Assembly: GCA_009103225.1 (NCBI GenBank)
Contig: RHPI01002503.1
Span: 512,106 to 560,295, forward strand
DNA length: 48,190 nt
Origin: Chlorokybus atmophyticus
Taxonomy: Eukaryota > Streptophyta > Chlorokybophyceae > Chlorokybales > Chlorokybaceae
Reading direction: 5' to 3'
Part shown: positions 21,849-34,171 of the stretch, piece by piece
How positions within the stretch are numbered: the stretch's first letter is position 1
Layout of the letters: the number at the start of each line of letters is the position of its first letter
Translations under genes and position numbers: made by a program
Notes under the pieces: model-generated
Databases searched by the model: none
What the model was told of the DNA's origin: nothing
What the model saw: the letters and a program-made list of their open reading frames with translations, nothing else

Positions 21849-24783
21849 TAACTAATTGATAATTAGCTCATTTTTTCTTCAACCATACATACAAGTAAGG
21901 TCGCAAATGCGTTGTACTTATATGTGAACAAGAACACGCAACACTTCGTTAATAAGGTTGCCTAAATGATGGAGGGGGTATCATCGGTTTTGAATGTCGT
22001 CATCAATTACTATGTGTAGATTGCTTGCTGACATGCTGATGCACGCATATATATGGCAATACTGCCAACAATAGAAGGAGAGCAAGAGCACGAGTGAGGT
22101 GAGTGTGGTACTGCATGCTGATACAAGTAATGAGGCATGATGAGAGCGGTGCGAGTAAAGTTGTGGCATGGTGTCAGCGTGTCACTGCGCGCACATACTT
22201 CTACTGCGCCCCCTTGAGTATCTATGAACGCCAACCCGCGCACACGCTCGCGCGTGCATACTTGAGCACACACGCTCGCACATGTGCGGATGTGTGTGCG
22301 CATATGCGCAAAGCGTGTAGCAGCTACCCACGCATGCACGCGCACGCACACATCATGTGCTGTGCACGCTACCAACGATGCAAGCTTTGTTACCACCATG
22401 CATACGCTTGACAGCTTGCTCTCTATATCAGCATGTGCAAATAACATGAACGCATCATGCATTGATTGCGCGTGTCGTTGCTTTGGTGTGGCTGTCATCG
22501 TTCTAGTTTGCAGTACACTCTACATGCACACAACCACAATATACCTAGACTACATACGTGTACTACAACTGAGCCAATTCAGGCTATCCCCTGGCACGGA
22601 TGTTGCATTGGCAAAGCATGGTCAAAAAATGACAGAACATGAATGAACACGAGAAAAAAAACTACAAGACTGTCAGTATACCAGTACTATCCTCACAATA
22701 CCCCTCTCCCCTCTTTATGCAATGTTGACACCGCCACAAATGTTATGTCCACCTTATTGTCCGATACCAACTAATCCAAACTCTGCCACATAACGTTCTA
22801 CCACACACGTGTTGTTGACCGCAGCAAAGATGTTGAAGTGAAGGGTGGGTGAGGGTGGGTGTGGGTGGGAGCATATGTGCATGCGTACATACAGCCAACC
22901 TTCAGATCTATGCGTGCGAGTGAGTGAATGTGGGCATTAGTGTATGCACTGCATGTGTACACTGCGCACATGCTTTTGTGTAGGCATGCAAGCTGCAGAC
23001 TCACATGCGCATATGTGTCCTTGCGTGCATACGCATGAGCATCTCCCTGGTGCATATTTATATCGGGCCGCACCCCCTCACACAACACTCACCGCCAATG
23101 TTGAGAGTGACATCGTATGTCGTAGCATTGGACTGAACGGGAATATATATAGTAGTAGTATATAGTCTGAGCACCTACATTGGCACACACACGCCTACAC
23201 ACCTGCTGCCAATGGTGAGCAGAAACTCCTGGCGGCGACGTTGGGGAAGGAGGTTGAAAGGTTGGGTGTTTCTTTTTGGGGAGGGGGAGATACAAGTGTA
23301 CGTGAAAGAGAGCGAGAAAGGCAGGTGCATACACATGCAGTCGAAGTACTACTATGTAACTGCATTGACACATGGCTGCGTGCACGCGCGTATACAGCAT
23401 GGCTATGCATGCTTACACGTATACACCTGTACAGACTTACATTACAGTTATTGACAGTGTGTACAAGGAGTGTTTTACAGCACAACTATGTATACAATAC
23501 CACATGCGTGGCTTTGTGTACTGGAAATATCCAGGGCTCTGCGAGGTTGTTTTGGGGGTGAGAGGGTGAGAGCACAGATATGCACAAGACAGACACGCCT
23601 GTGCGTAAACATGTACACACGTGCCCGCTCGCACATTTGCATGCGTTGTCGTGTGCGTATGCATGCATGAGCGTGTGCATGTAGGCGCACGCACGTGCAC
23701 ATGCACACAAGCGTCTGGGCATATGTGCCTGCATGTCAATGAGAGTGTGCTCGTGTAAATATATGGGGGCGCAAATACTGTGTATATGCAATAACCTTGC
23801 CGGTGCGCTCTTATCGCGGCGTATTTTTGGCATGTGTTAATTGGACAACGTGGTCGGCCGGCAACGACAGCAGCCAGCACACACAAGGCACCTTGGCAGC
23901 ACAGCATGCAACACGTGCTGCAGAGGAAAGGCAATGGCATGCACTGTGCAACCAAACAAGGCAGCAACATCACATATCTGAACATGAACATGAAGTTGGT
24001 TAGCATATGCAAGTCAAAAGCGCCTCACGGTGAGGCCCTCACCTGCACGCACATATGCAACTGTGCTGTTACTCAACATAGGACGCTAGCTTCCATAGCA
24101 ACACGCGCAGCCTGGGGTAACTGCTAGCTGACTCAGTGTGCCAGGCAGAGTGGAAGCGTCACTACCTGGGTGGGTAACCGCAGGTTGGAAGCCAGGTTGT
24201 GCCTGCAATTTCAGTGGTACTGTGTGCACTACAGCCTGCGTATGTGCTTTCATGAGAACCAATGAGACCAAGTATCCCCATACACAGGTGTACAGGCAAT
24301 GATACATGTGCTCACCCCACTTACATCCCATGAGCCAACACGTCTTGCTCAAATACACTCCTACAACTGGATATATGTACACATAAACCGCTGACATTCA
24401 CCAGCCAGTAACAGCACTGCTTATTGCTCAAACTCTACAGACGGAACAAGTCAATGCTCAGCGAGGAGCAAGCATGGGCTGCAAGCGCTAGTTCGGTGCT
24501 TCCTGCAATGGTGTAACTGTTACCCTCCATCTCCGCAGTGATAGCAACGACGGTTTCGTTGTCTTTCAACTCGTTGCCGACTAACCACAACACTTGCTCA
24601 ACGCCCTTGGAACCCGCCGCTTGCAATGCATGTGTCAAAGTCACTCTGTCAACGGACGTCTGCTGGACTTTGCGCTTGCCTCGCTTTACTGATATCTGCA
24701 ATTGAAAACAACAAATGCGCTAAGCAACAACTGAGTGTGGGTAACCAAAACCTGTTGCATTCGTTTACATGACCTTACAGATG
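21849..24783 (+). repeat. Direct repeat, copy 2 (2,935 bp), in native context
   Basis: This is the second copy of the block at 15738-18672. Its right edge lies inside the last intron of the 24435-26006 gene and reads on into that gene's other exons, so this copy is in its natural place. About 21849-24320 is the gene's 3' flank: simple alternating CA/TG/CG sequence, G-rich GGGTGGGT runs at about 22844-22868, and no recognised gene. Confidence 0.95.
24321..24325 (-). terminator. TGTAA candidate poly(A) signal of the 316-aa gene
   Basis: TTACA on the plus strand (TGTAA on the minus) lies 110 nt beyond the stop codon at 24437-24435. An identical copy lies in repeat copy 1. Confidence 0.4.
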
Positions 24784-26006
24784 CAGAAACTAATGCACAG
24801 CAGCTATTGAAACTGGCTGCTGCGCACAATGCATGCATGCGCAGCAGTGTGGTACTTACACTGCAATGATTAGCTGGAGACCAATCTAACAAAGCTCCAT
24901 AACTATCAACTACCAAGTACCTGCACAGAGCCTGCTGGGCACAAAGACGGGACACGGTTCTGCGCTTCCCCCTTTTTCATCACATTCTGAAAAGCTTCCA
25001 GCACGTCGGAGAATGACAACGCCGCCACAAAGGCCGCGGCAAAAAGCGAAGCGAATATAGTCACTTCAACCTGCGACGCCCCAAAGTGCAGAAAATGCTT
25101 TACAACGGCAGAGAGACACAATGTTCATTTACAAAAAACAGTACATGCAGAAGCTGTCATGCAGGGACATCTTGACACGCAGTTAAACATCAATTGAACA
25201 CGCAGCACAAGAGTTGGTGTTTCTACTTCTTTCCGTCTTCGGCCATTATGTGCATGCTTTGATGTGAATACAAGTTGCACAACGCAGATTGTTCTTACCG
25301 TTTCTAGGAAGGACAGGCGCGGTTTGATGCCATGCACGACGTCAACGGCGAGCGCCCCAACCAGGCCAGCTTTCAGCCCTATGGTCAGGGGTCGTATGAC
25401 CTCCTTAACAGAGGCGTCCGCCGAGGCAAACGCCTGCAGCCAAGACGATGGGGCCTTAGCCTGCGTTGATGATGGTGGTCGTGCACCTCCTCCGCCTGCA
25501 CCACCACCGCCGCCTCCGCCGCCAGCACCGCCTGCTCCGCCGACGTCCACAGCTGCCAGGGCCTTCTTCGTCGCCGCCCTGCCTGGCCTGCTGGCCGGCG
25601 GCGGCGGCGTCATGCTCATGCTCGTGCTGTGCCGGCATGTTGTTGCCGACCTTGGAGGCAACGCCGTCAACAAGGGCCGGCCGCTTGTGCTGCACACACT
25701 GGCTGCACACAGCAAGCGCAAGCAAAGGCGGCATCATTAGCACACTGAGACCACAAGTCTAGCTAGTGCTTATGTTTGAGACTGAGACTTGGCACCAACT
25801 GTCCACATTGCGCGTGCACACTGCATGCAGAATTCTATCCCGCTTGGTAAGGTTGCCTTCGGGTAATTACCTCCCACGCTTGTCGCCACCCTTGGAGCCA
25901 AGGAGCAGCGTTGCGGCGGCAGGCCAGACAACGTTGCTGAGCTGGCCACCGCGATTGCGGCGGCGCAGCGACTGAGACCGCTCGAGGATGCCATCACCGA
26001 CGCCAT
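24435..26006 (-). CDS. Unrecognised 316-aa protein, predicted plastid-targeted, two membrane segments
   Basis: Four exons join in perfect phase: 26006-25871, 25702-25299, 25070-24921 and 24695-24435 (951 nt). The N-terminus MASVMASSSGLSRCAAAIAV, followed by more Ser/Ala/Arg sequence without acidic residues, is a textbook plastid transit peptide. A Pro/Gly-rich stretch (about residues 85-125) includes a long Gly run. Two hydrophobic segments follow: PLTIGLKAGLVGALAVDVV (about 145-165) and VTIFASLFAAAFVAALSF (about 182-200). The C-terminal exon is soluble and begins basic (ISVKRGKRKV), with AVAIT-like alternating hydrophobic strands and the end SIDLFRL. I do not recognise the family and assign no function. 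The last exon also exists as an isolated copy at 18324-18584. The gene structure is well supported by phase; that it is translated is an inference. Confidence 0.7.
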
Positions 26007-28672
26007 CGCCAACCGACAACGCTGGGCGTAGAGATTGTAAAAGCAGCGTTTTTGCTGGTGACTCCGCCGACGACGCCACCGCCAACACCAACGCCGTTGA
26101 AAACAACGGCGGCGACGACGACGGCCCTGCCCTGCGTTCTAGTGGCCAGAAAAAGTCGCTGCGAGTGTGTGTCACATTGGCGAGTCGTCCGTACGCGGTG
26201 AATGCGGTTGGCGAATGATGGCAACGCAAATTTGAATAAAGGGAAAGAAAGGGCGAGTCGCTTCATCCATTTCAACGGGCACAGTCCCTATTAGCACGTA
26301 GGGCGCTTCCGTGCCTTTTGACTGACCTTCCGTTATACATCCTTCCATAAAGTGGGCAATTGAATTCTACTTCAGAGAAGTAGCGCAATCCTCATACATG
26401 TCATGACTTGGAGGCCATGCATGCCCTTATGTGATTGTTAAGTTTTTGTTGTAGAGCTGATTCATGTGATTACATATCTTACACGCAAGTTTCGTAGGAA
26501 ACTCAATTATTAGTCGAACAGAAACTTTTTAAACAACGTGCATTGTTTGCAAGCAGATATTTGCAATTGAGGCAATATAAACGGGGCAGCTCAATAAGCA
26601 AAGTACTACATGGTAATATCAACAAGAATTGAATATTATTATGAAACCTTTCACAACTTGCCCAATTTATCCTACAGTGTCCCCCTTCTATATGATATTT
26701 TATACGTTATACAATTGCCGCTTTAGAGCTTCATCTATACATCTTGCCTGATATCCTTGTTTGGTATCACGTCACTGCAATTGATTTGCAATTGGCCACA
26801 ATTGCATAACGGTATGTAATCTCAGCATATTTTCATGAGATCGATGTACATAACAAGTATATCAGTTGCAAACAAGCAACTCTTACGAAAAGGGCCAAAT
26901 GCACAGCAAACACACACACATCAACATACCCGTAACTATGACATGCCACAATGCGCGACCCAAGACACGGAGTATGTCCGGCAAGGCAGGGTTTAAGGCG
27001 AGGGCGAAGGGAGGCAACAAGCAGGGGAGAACCACCTGTAGAGTGCAGGGAGAGGGCGAAGAGGTTGGGCACGTGCGTGTTGCCACCAGCAGCCATGACA
27101 AGACGAACAGAACGGAAAGCACGGACAAGACGCCTAGAAAGCTTGCCCCCTATGCTTTTTAACCCGCAACTGTTGCCTTATGGCCGCCACAGCTGCACTG
27201 GTCTTATCATATATACCTTGAGCTCGGGGCGTATGCTTATACAGGCATTGCATAGTACAAATGCTTGCAAGGGGCTAACGGCATTTGCAAATGTGACGCA
27301 TCATGTGACATACATGCTTTTGCGTGTGTGGTGCATGTTAACTTTATATCTGTTACATTGATCAATCTACACGTTATTTACGAGTTTTTTGGGGATGTGT
27401 GTTAATATGTTGGTATATTTAAGTACAACATTCATGTGAGTATAACATAATTGCAGAATGCACGTGATTGCCTAGAGCTTGGGTTAGATCTATGTTGAAT
27501 AGATTACATCAGACATTGAACATTAATATGCAAGTCACATCTTTTGCATTATTGACATGCGCTTTTTCACATGCAAGTTAACAACCAAAGAGTTGGATAA
27601 ATAAGCGTACCTGCAGCATGCGCTTGTATAACCAATGTGCAATGAAGCGTCGGATGTTAACCCTTGAACTATAATTGGCGAGAAGCAACCTCAGTTAAGC
27701 AACATATGCGCGCAGATCGACAAAAATGGCTATACATCAAGTCACTTGATGTAGAGCATGCATGCGGCATGCATGCTTATCAATAATGTGGCCTATAATA
27801 CCAACTGAGGGCCCTTGGTCTGGACAAGCTTATGGCAGCATTTTTGTATGATGCCGGCTATGAGTTACTTGACTGGAGAGAAGGAAAGAGGACAACCGAA
27901 TATGTGCATCCATGACATTGAGGTCTATGTTTGCTACTCAAGCCATTCCTTAAGCGCACTCACCCAAAGTCCAAGCGTGTCACAACGCTGCTTGCCCAAT
28001 ATTCATTCACAATTCGTTGAGAGGATTATTCAAGAAGCACACACTAGCAAACAGCCAGATTGTTTTATGATACACTAGTATGCAACATCGTCACACCAAA
28101 CAGCACATTCTGACTGGTCTCGGCTCTGCACACACCGCTACACCCTAGGTTGCACGCTCCCAACCAACCAGACTACGCGACACAGACATCTGTTTCTTGT
28201 ACCATTGCTATGCAGATATGTTTATTATACGTAGGGCAGAGGCTAGTCGTTATCGTTGTTATCGTCGTCGTTGGTATTGTCGCCATTGTCCTCCATTTGC
28301 CTGCCTGCCAGCGCCGTCCTAACGTCAGCCTTTGCCAGCCTCTGCCAATCTACAGGTGGTTGGGCGGAATCTTGGGCCGCTACTGCCTGCCTGCCTGTCC
28401 TTGCACATATGTTCTCAAGTCTAGCTCCCTTAGCGCTCATTGCTTGCCTTGTTGTTGGTTATTCGTGTGCCTGTTTGCTGTGTACGTTGCTATAATTTAA
28501 TGGCCCCTCTATTTTACCCCATATAGTTACTGGCGCGTAAGCAAGCAAAGACCCCACAACTGATGGAGTGTCCACCTATAGATGCTGGGCAGCTCAAAAT
28601 CCATTATCACTCACCAGCTCAACCAAGCAGTTCTGCAAATGTTTGCACACATCAGCAGACTGAACAAGATAT
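26007..28672. other. Intergenic region, no gene recognised
   Basis: About 2.7 kb. The first 220 bp is the leader/promoter of the minus-strand 316-aa gene; 26230-28500 is AT-rich with only short, unconvincing reading frames. Small palindromes occur, for example CATCAAGTCACTTGATG near 27737 and GCATGCATGCGGCATGCATGC near 27757. I see no RNA gene or mobile element. Confidence 0.6.
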
Positions 28673-31600
28673 TCACATCTCAACGTGGGTGGGTTCTAGT
28701 TGGTTTTGATCATGGACAATGTCTGTGTCTGGCACTGGGCCTGTACAAGCTGGGTCTGAGTATGGTGTAGTGTTGCTGGTAACTTGCACAGCATTATAAT
28801 CAGCACCTGCAACGGCCTGCAACAGTCTGTGCTTGCGCACAGGCTTACTAATGACTTGCCAGCCTTCGCCCCAGGTGAGCACCTGCAAAGTCATACATTC
28901 TTGGGTCTTCACTCAATGATGGTCAGGTTGATGGACAGTGTGTGATTGGCAGTAGTCCGTTGCACGTGTGAGGCTAGCCAGACTAGCCATAGCTCTTATT
29001 CTGATAGTTTTGCAACAATTGCATCATGGTTGCTCGGTCACATTGACAGTGCAGAATGCATCAGGTAATATGTACCTCTTGCTTCAACTGCACGGTGGGC
29101 AGAGCGACTGTGAGCACCAGGCTTGTTCCAGTTGGACCATCATCTCTCCGGCGCAGCTGGATGCCAAACTTGCGCAGTGCCGCCTTCTGCTTGTCATCTT
29201 TTAGTGATGGCAAGTCCAGCACCGCAGCGGCAAATCGCATCCTCCGGTTTTTCCGGTGCGAAAGGAATTCGTTCATGGAACTGTACACCGATGAGTGATA
29301 GCCCGCGCTCACAAGGTATGTGGCAAAGACATCAGCGATGGCCCTGCTGGCATGAACAACGGCAACCTGTGGACGTTTACTGGTGTGCGTGTCTGAGCCG
29401 TCAGGATTGTGAGCGACAGTCTTGAACACCACTGACGCCGGTAGCGCTGGTAGCGGTAGAGTTTGTGGTGCAGAGCTGGCTACAGAAAGTGTTACACACA
29501 GATAAAAGGTAGAGCCCTCTCCAAACTTGCTTTCAACTCCCATACGTCCGCCCATCAACTCTGCCAGCTGCCATACAAGTTGGAAAAGTTATTCGGACGA
29601 ACAACATAGTTGTTGGGAGTGCTGGTATGAACACGCACAAAGTGATTACAAGACGTGTAACAGAAACCTGGTTGCAGATGGCTAGCCCTAGACCAATGCC
29701 CTCAAAGCGCCTGCTTGACGAGCGATCAACCTGCCATCCAACTTCAGTGATTTGCGCTAGGTACATACATCAGTGATTGACACTTGCCAGCTATGCTTCT
29801 ACGTCAGGCGAACTGACCTGCTCAAACCTGTTGAACAACCTTTGAAGGTCTTCAGTCCTGATCCCAATGCCTGTATCTTGCACCTGCGCAAAGTCATGGG
29901 TTTGACACAGAGAGATGCCGGCCAGATGGTCATTGTGCATGTGAAGCCAATGCACCCAATGAAATGCAGCACACAGTACTGGACCTCCAGGGGCGGTTAC
30001 AACAACAAGCAGGCATGCTGCCTACCTCCAAGCGCAGATGTACAACATTGTTTTCTCTGGGCCTTGCTTCACATACGCGGCACACAATCCAACCAGTGGA
30101 CGTGAATTTGACAGCATTTGACAACAGGTTTGAAAGGATCTGCCATGCAATCAAAGAGCGTCATGCGTAGTGCAGTTTACAACTTCAACCAGGTCAACTA
30201 CCACAATGGCATGCATGGTAAAGGGCACCTGGCGCAGCCTGCCGGAGTCTCCTAAAAGAAATGGGGGGATAGACGGATGTACCAAGCATGCGACTTCAAC
30301 ACCCTTTATAAATGCTTTGGATGCAAATGTATCTACACAATCTTCAACCAGCTCCTGTAAAACGACAAGTGAGACCTCGATGTCACCAGAATCATGTGGG
30401 TTCCGGTACCTGTAGGTTGAACTCATCCGTTTCCAGCCGCAACTGCCCTGTCTCAATGGCCCGGTGATCAAGTATGTCGCTGATGAGCGACAGCAGAGAC
30501 TCCGCAGACTTCTGTACAATGTTGCAAAACTCCCTCTGCAGTCGACTTGTAAGCAGTTGCTCGAGTGAGCGCTAAGAAGCATTCGGTGGGCATGAGCTTA
30601 CCTGCTCATCTGACAGCTCTGTGTCTTTGAGAACTTGGGTAGCAGAAAGGATATGGTTGAGCGGCTCACGTATCTCCTGGTTAAAGTTGAGCAGTAAATT
30701 GTTCTTGGCTTCGTTGGCTGCCTCCAATTCCTTTATCTTTTGCTTGCCGGAGGTGACATTTCTGATGCATACATCTATTAGTTGTTGGTTGAGGTCATGT
30801 CAAGCAGGGAATTGACTAGATTGACTACCTTGCTGGTACAAGCTCATTGAGGCATTGCTGCAACATGCACACAAGCTTCTACATACAAACCAACCCACCA
30901 AGGCATGCGCACCTGCAAATGCCAACTACGGCGGCTGCCTGTCCTGTGCGCGTCAGGTAGGGTGTGTACACTGAGTCGTACAGCCATTTCTCCCCAAGCT
31001 CCTCATTCATCACCTCGTGCACGACAAACACCTTCTCCTTTGAACGGAATGCCTCTCGCACACAACTGCCGCGAATACACAACTTGAAAGTCAGGGGGAA
31101 CGCTACGATGTGCTCAGATGCGAGTGTGACAGTTGATGTACGAAGCCGAACGTTTGGGACTAGTTCTTGGGCTGATGGTGTCACCAAGAACGCATATGCA
31201 AGAAGGCTCTTCAAGCTGATGTGCATGAGCATTGCCAGAACGCAACAGTTGAGTACACTAGTCAACAGATGATGTTGTGGAAGCCTGTTCACCTGTCTAC
31301 CTGCACGGCTGCCTGTTTGCCAAGCAAGGTGGAGTTTGTGCGCCCGAGCACATCTTCAACCTCCCTTTTGAGAAGGCGTGCTCCAGTTTCATTGATGAAA
31401 CAAACACGCAAATCGCGCGTGTACAGGACAAAAATATCCGTGGTCGCATCGAGAAAATCACTAAACGTGGACTCTTCAGCTACCTAGACATGAACGACTA
31501 AGTCACGCAAGCACAACAATGAAACAAACAAGAACAAGTTGAAAGCCCTCGCCCATGTTACCTCTTGTGTTAGGTCTGCTAGTGACTGCAGCACCTTTTG

Positions 31601-32718
31601 TACATCCACCAGCCGGAACCAAAGCTGGACACAATGTCAGTCAGCGCATGGTGTGAGACACAGCCCACGGGACCAAGATGTCACGCGTCCCACCTGAAGG
31701 ATGAACAGCAGTAGGGGCACTATTGCAACCTCCGGACGGTGGTACTCAAATCCGTAAACCATGCTGATCACTGAGAGCGTCAACCCGAGAGAGCCTTCTA
31801 CTACTCCCAACCAGCCTTCACGAACTTTGCGCATGGCTCGAAAGACCTGCGGAGCAATGTCAAGGGTTATGCTGGAACCAATCATAGTGCAATTGCTACT
31901 ACTCATAGCAATGCACTGTGAACGTTATTGGGAAGTATAGCCACGGTAAGGGTAGTAGTGAGCAGTCTGAACTGCTACAAGCATTGCGCACGCACATCAC
32001 CTCTTCTTCAAATGGTACGGCAAAGCCTGTATAGCGATGTGCGTCAGCTGTGCCTTCTGCATAACGTGGTGGCGGCTGCTGTAACAGCAGCTGCCGCAAC
32101 TGTCGCTGCCGTTTTGCGCTTTTTACCTGTGGCAGCATCACCAACCATCACTGTGCTGATACCACGGAGGCAACATTAGACACCTTTCTTGATGTGTGCT
32201 GCTTGATAATGACATGCGGCATGCTGCAAGGTCCACCTAAATGATCTTAAAGCATGCTGTTACAGGCAAACTGCCTCTGCGATAAAACATGTTAGAACAT
32301 AAATTCACTCAACGAACTAGCCTGCTTGAGTTACCTTGTCGGTGATCGCAAGCATGTCTGAACAGGCTCTGTAAAAGGTGTCACGAATATCTGGGCCGCA
32401 GAGGAGCTCATACACAAGCATATCATCGTCAAAGCCTCCTGCATAAACATTGTCGGGCAGTGATGATGTGCTCTCATGCTCTCGTGCCAAGCTGCATGTT
32501 GTTTGTTCAAGCACAGCTCTGCGCACCATCCAGTGCCTCCTCCGCAGTCGGACCGTGTGCGCTGTCCTTGTTGGCTGCAGCAGTTGAAATCTGGCATCTG
32601 ACTTTGTGATGCGAAGGGTGGAAACATGCACTCTCATGTGTTGCATGAAAAGTACGCCGATAGCGGCATGCTTGAGTGGTAGCTTGTTGAAGTTCTCTAG
32701 CTCCTGTTGTAGGGCCAT
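28673..32718 (-). CDS. Membrane PAS hybrid histidine kinase lacking the phosphoacceptor histidine
   Basis: Fourteen exons: 32718-32335, 32126-32001, 31846-31694, 31624-31562, 31483-31293, 31215-30913, 30761-30602, 30535-30410, 30354-30229, 30139-30026, 29883-29818, 29730-29668, 29567-29076 and 28882-28673. They total 2577 nt or 858 aa with all phases consistent. Order: N-terminal region; two hydrophobic segments (about 180-220); a PAS domain (FVLYTRDLRVCFINETGARL to VVGICRNVTSGKQKIKELEA); a dimerisation helix; a HATPase with N (LSNLLSNAVKFT), G1 (QDTGIGI), F (NRFEQVDRSSSRRFEG) and G2 (GIGLGLAI) boxes intact; and a C-terminal receiver. The H-box reads FNQEIREPLNHI where kinases have SHEIRTPLNGI, so Gln replaces His. 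The receiver keeps VLDLPS (Asp) and SKPVRKH (Lys) but has VVHAS instead of the acidic pair. It may act as a phosphatase, regulator or pseudokinase; the ligand is unknown. Confidence 0.88.
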
Positions 32719-33365
32719 GTGACTGGGTTATTAACCTGAGCAAACTGATTGGTGCTGCGCATTGCTGGCAGGAGAGCCTGGCAGACTTCTTGGATTGCAA
32801 TGTTGGCTTGTATGTCTGTAAGCATACTCGTGTTCAATCACGCATGCAATGCTGACATCATGTAGAAAGCGCAAACTTGACTTGAGTGGTTTGAGATGAC
32901 GCATCCAACATGGCCCACAACAGGTGACGACGGACAGCAACTGGAGTGTACATACTGACTTGAGGAACTGCATTGCATGCAGACAGTGCAGTTCGCGTCG
33001 CGTGCACCTGGCACGTAACGAGAGAAGTAACTGGTTGCACGTATAGCTTCAGCATCCAGCCTTGACATCATATAGCTCAGACTCTAGCAAGCTGCACACT
33101 ACTTGCACCTGCAGCAGTGGTACCAGCGACATCCCAGCATTTGCGCAGACGCCATCGCCTCCTCCTCCTGCCGTCGCCACCGAACCTTGGCCTGCTCACA
33201 GGTGCTAACACTCGCCTTAACCAGCTCACCACAGCAACGACAGGCGCACCGACGCCTCCGCCGCCCGCCTCCATCCAGCAACACCTACGCCATGCTATGC
33301 TCAGGCCAAGCTAAGACTCACTGGTAAGTTTGCTGCTGTACAAGTGACTGCACGGCGGCGGGCGC
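32719..33365. promoter_or_regulatory. Divergent upstream region of the histidine kinase and FMC1-like gene
   Basis: A 647-bp spacer lies between head-to-head start codons. An in-frame TAA four codons before the kinase ATG supports that start unless an upstream exon exists. The part at 33100-33290 is GC-rich with CCGCC-type triplets. No named element is seen. Confidence 0.4.
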
Positions 33366-34171
33366 ATGGCGGAGGTGAGGCAGGCGTACAGGACCGTGCT
33401 CAAGGTGGTGGACCGCCACATTACGGGGGTGACGGGCAACCGCAGGTGGCGCGACTACGTGCGGGAGGAGTTTCGCAAGCAGCAGCAGGAGGCAAACAGC
33501 AGCACGAGCACCGTTGAACAGAAGCTGCAGCTAGCCAGAGACTACGTCAGGCTTGTCACCGACGTGCACGCCCAGAAGGTTTGTTGGCATTGGCCAGCTT
33601 GCTGCGTCTGACCTATGGCAGACTGATCATTGGTTGCATGCTTGGACCACTGTCGTAAACATCGCTCCGTGGTATTAACTAGCAGGATTAAGCTCCGACT
33701 GGTTTTGTGTTTGAAAGCCTCTCAGCAATCGTTAGCGAGGGCTAGCGTGTCAGTCAATTCGATTATCAACACGTTCACACAGTATCGCAACTAGCATGGC
33801 CAACATGTTTGAGTAGTCGTCTTGATTACTACTTGCTTGTCTGCTCCGTCAAGCGCAACGTGACCCTTGCTACACATGAGTAGAGGGTTTGGCTGGCACT
33901 GTTTATTACCCACGGCACTGTGAATACGTAGCACAACACTTAATCTTGAGTGGTCCAGTTCATGCTGCTGTGTCTCATGTTGCCTTGGAACGTCAGGGAG
34001 TGCAAACATTGTCATCCGGCGTCACCTGTGTGTGGTTGCATGCAGGATCTGCTGATCTCTTACAACATCACCACGTCCATGGGAGCGTCGCGACAGCAGG
34101 TACTGCAGCGCAGTGCTGCGCGCGTAGGTCTGCAATTACCAGTACAACAGCAACATGAAGAATCTAGTTAG
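33366..34171 (+). CDS. FMC1: FMC1-like mitochondrial LYR-family protein
   Basis: Two exons, 33366-33578 and 34046-34171, join in phase 0 to give 112 aa. The N-terminal helix MAEVRQAYRTVLKVVDRHIT is the LYR-type helix, with AYR in place of LYR. The middle region LARDYVRLVTDVHAQKDLLI and the tail SYNITTSMGASRQQVLQRSA, then VGLQLP, match the FMC1 (formation of mitochondrial complex V assembly factor 1) pattern of ARD..L...HEHK.LL.SYNI....E..RT...SA..VGLQLP. In yeast and animals FMC1 partners ATPAF2/Atp12 in assembling the F1-ATPase; the same role here is inferred from homology. The size is typical for the family. The 467-nt intron contains no obvious extra exon. Confidence 0.85.

Noticed and set aside
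24866-24920. Apparent exon reading YLVVDSYGALLDWSPANHCS
   Set aside because: It lies inside the last intron of the 316-aa gene. The preceding exon ends at a CAG/GTACTT donor and joins the last exon in phase 0; including this piece breaks the frame.
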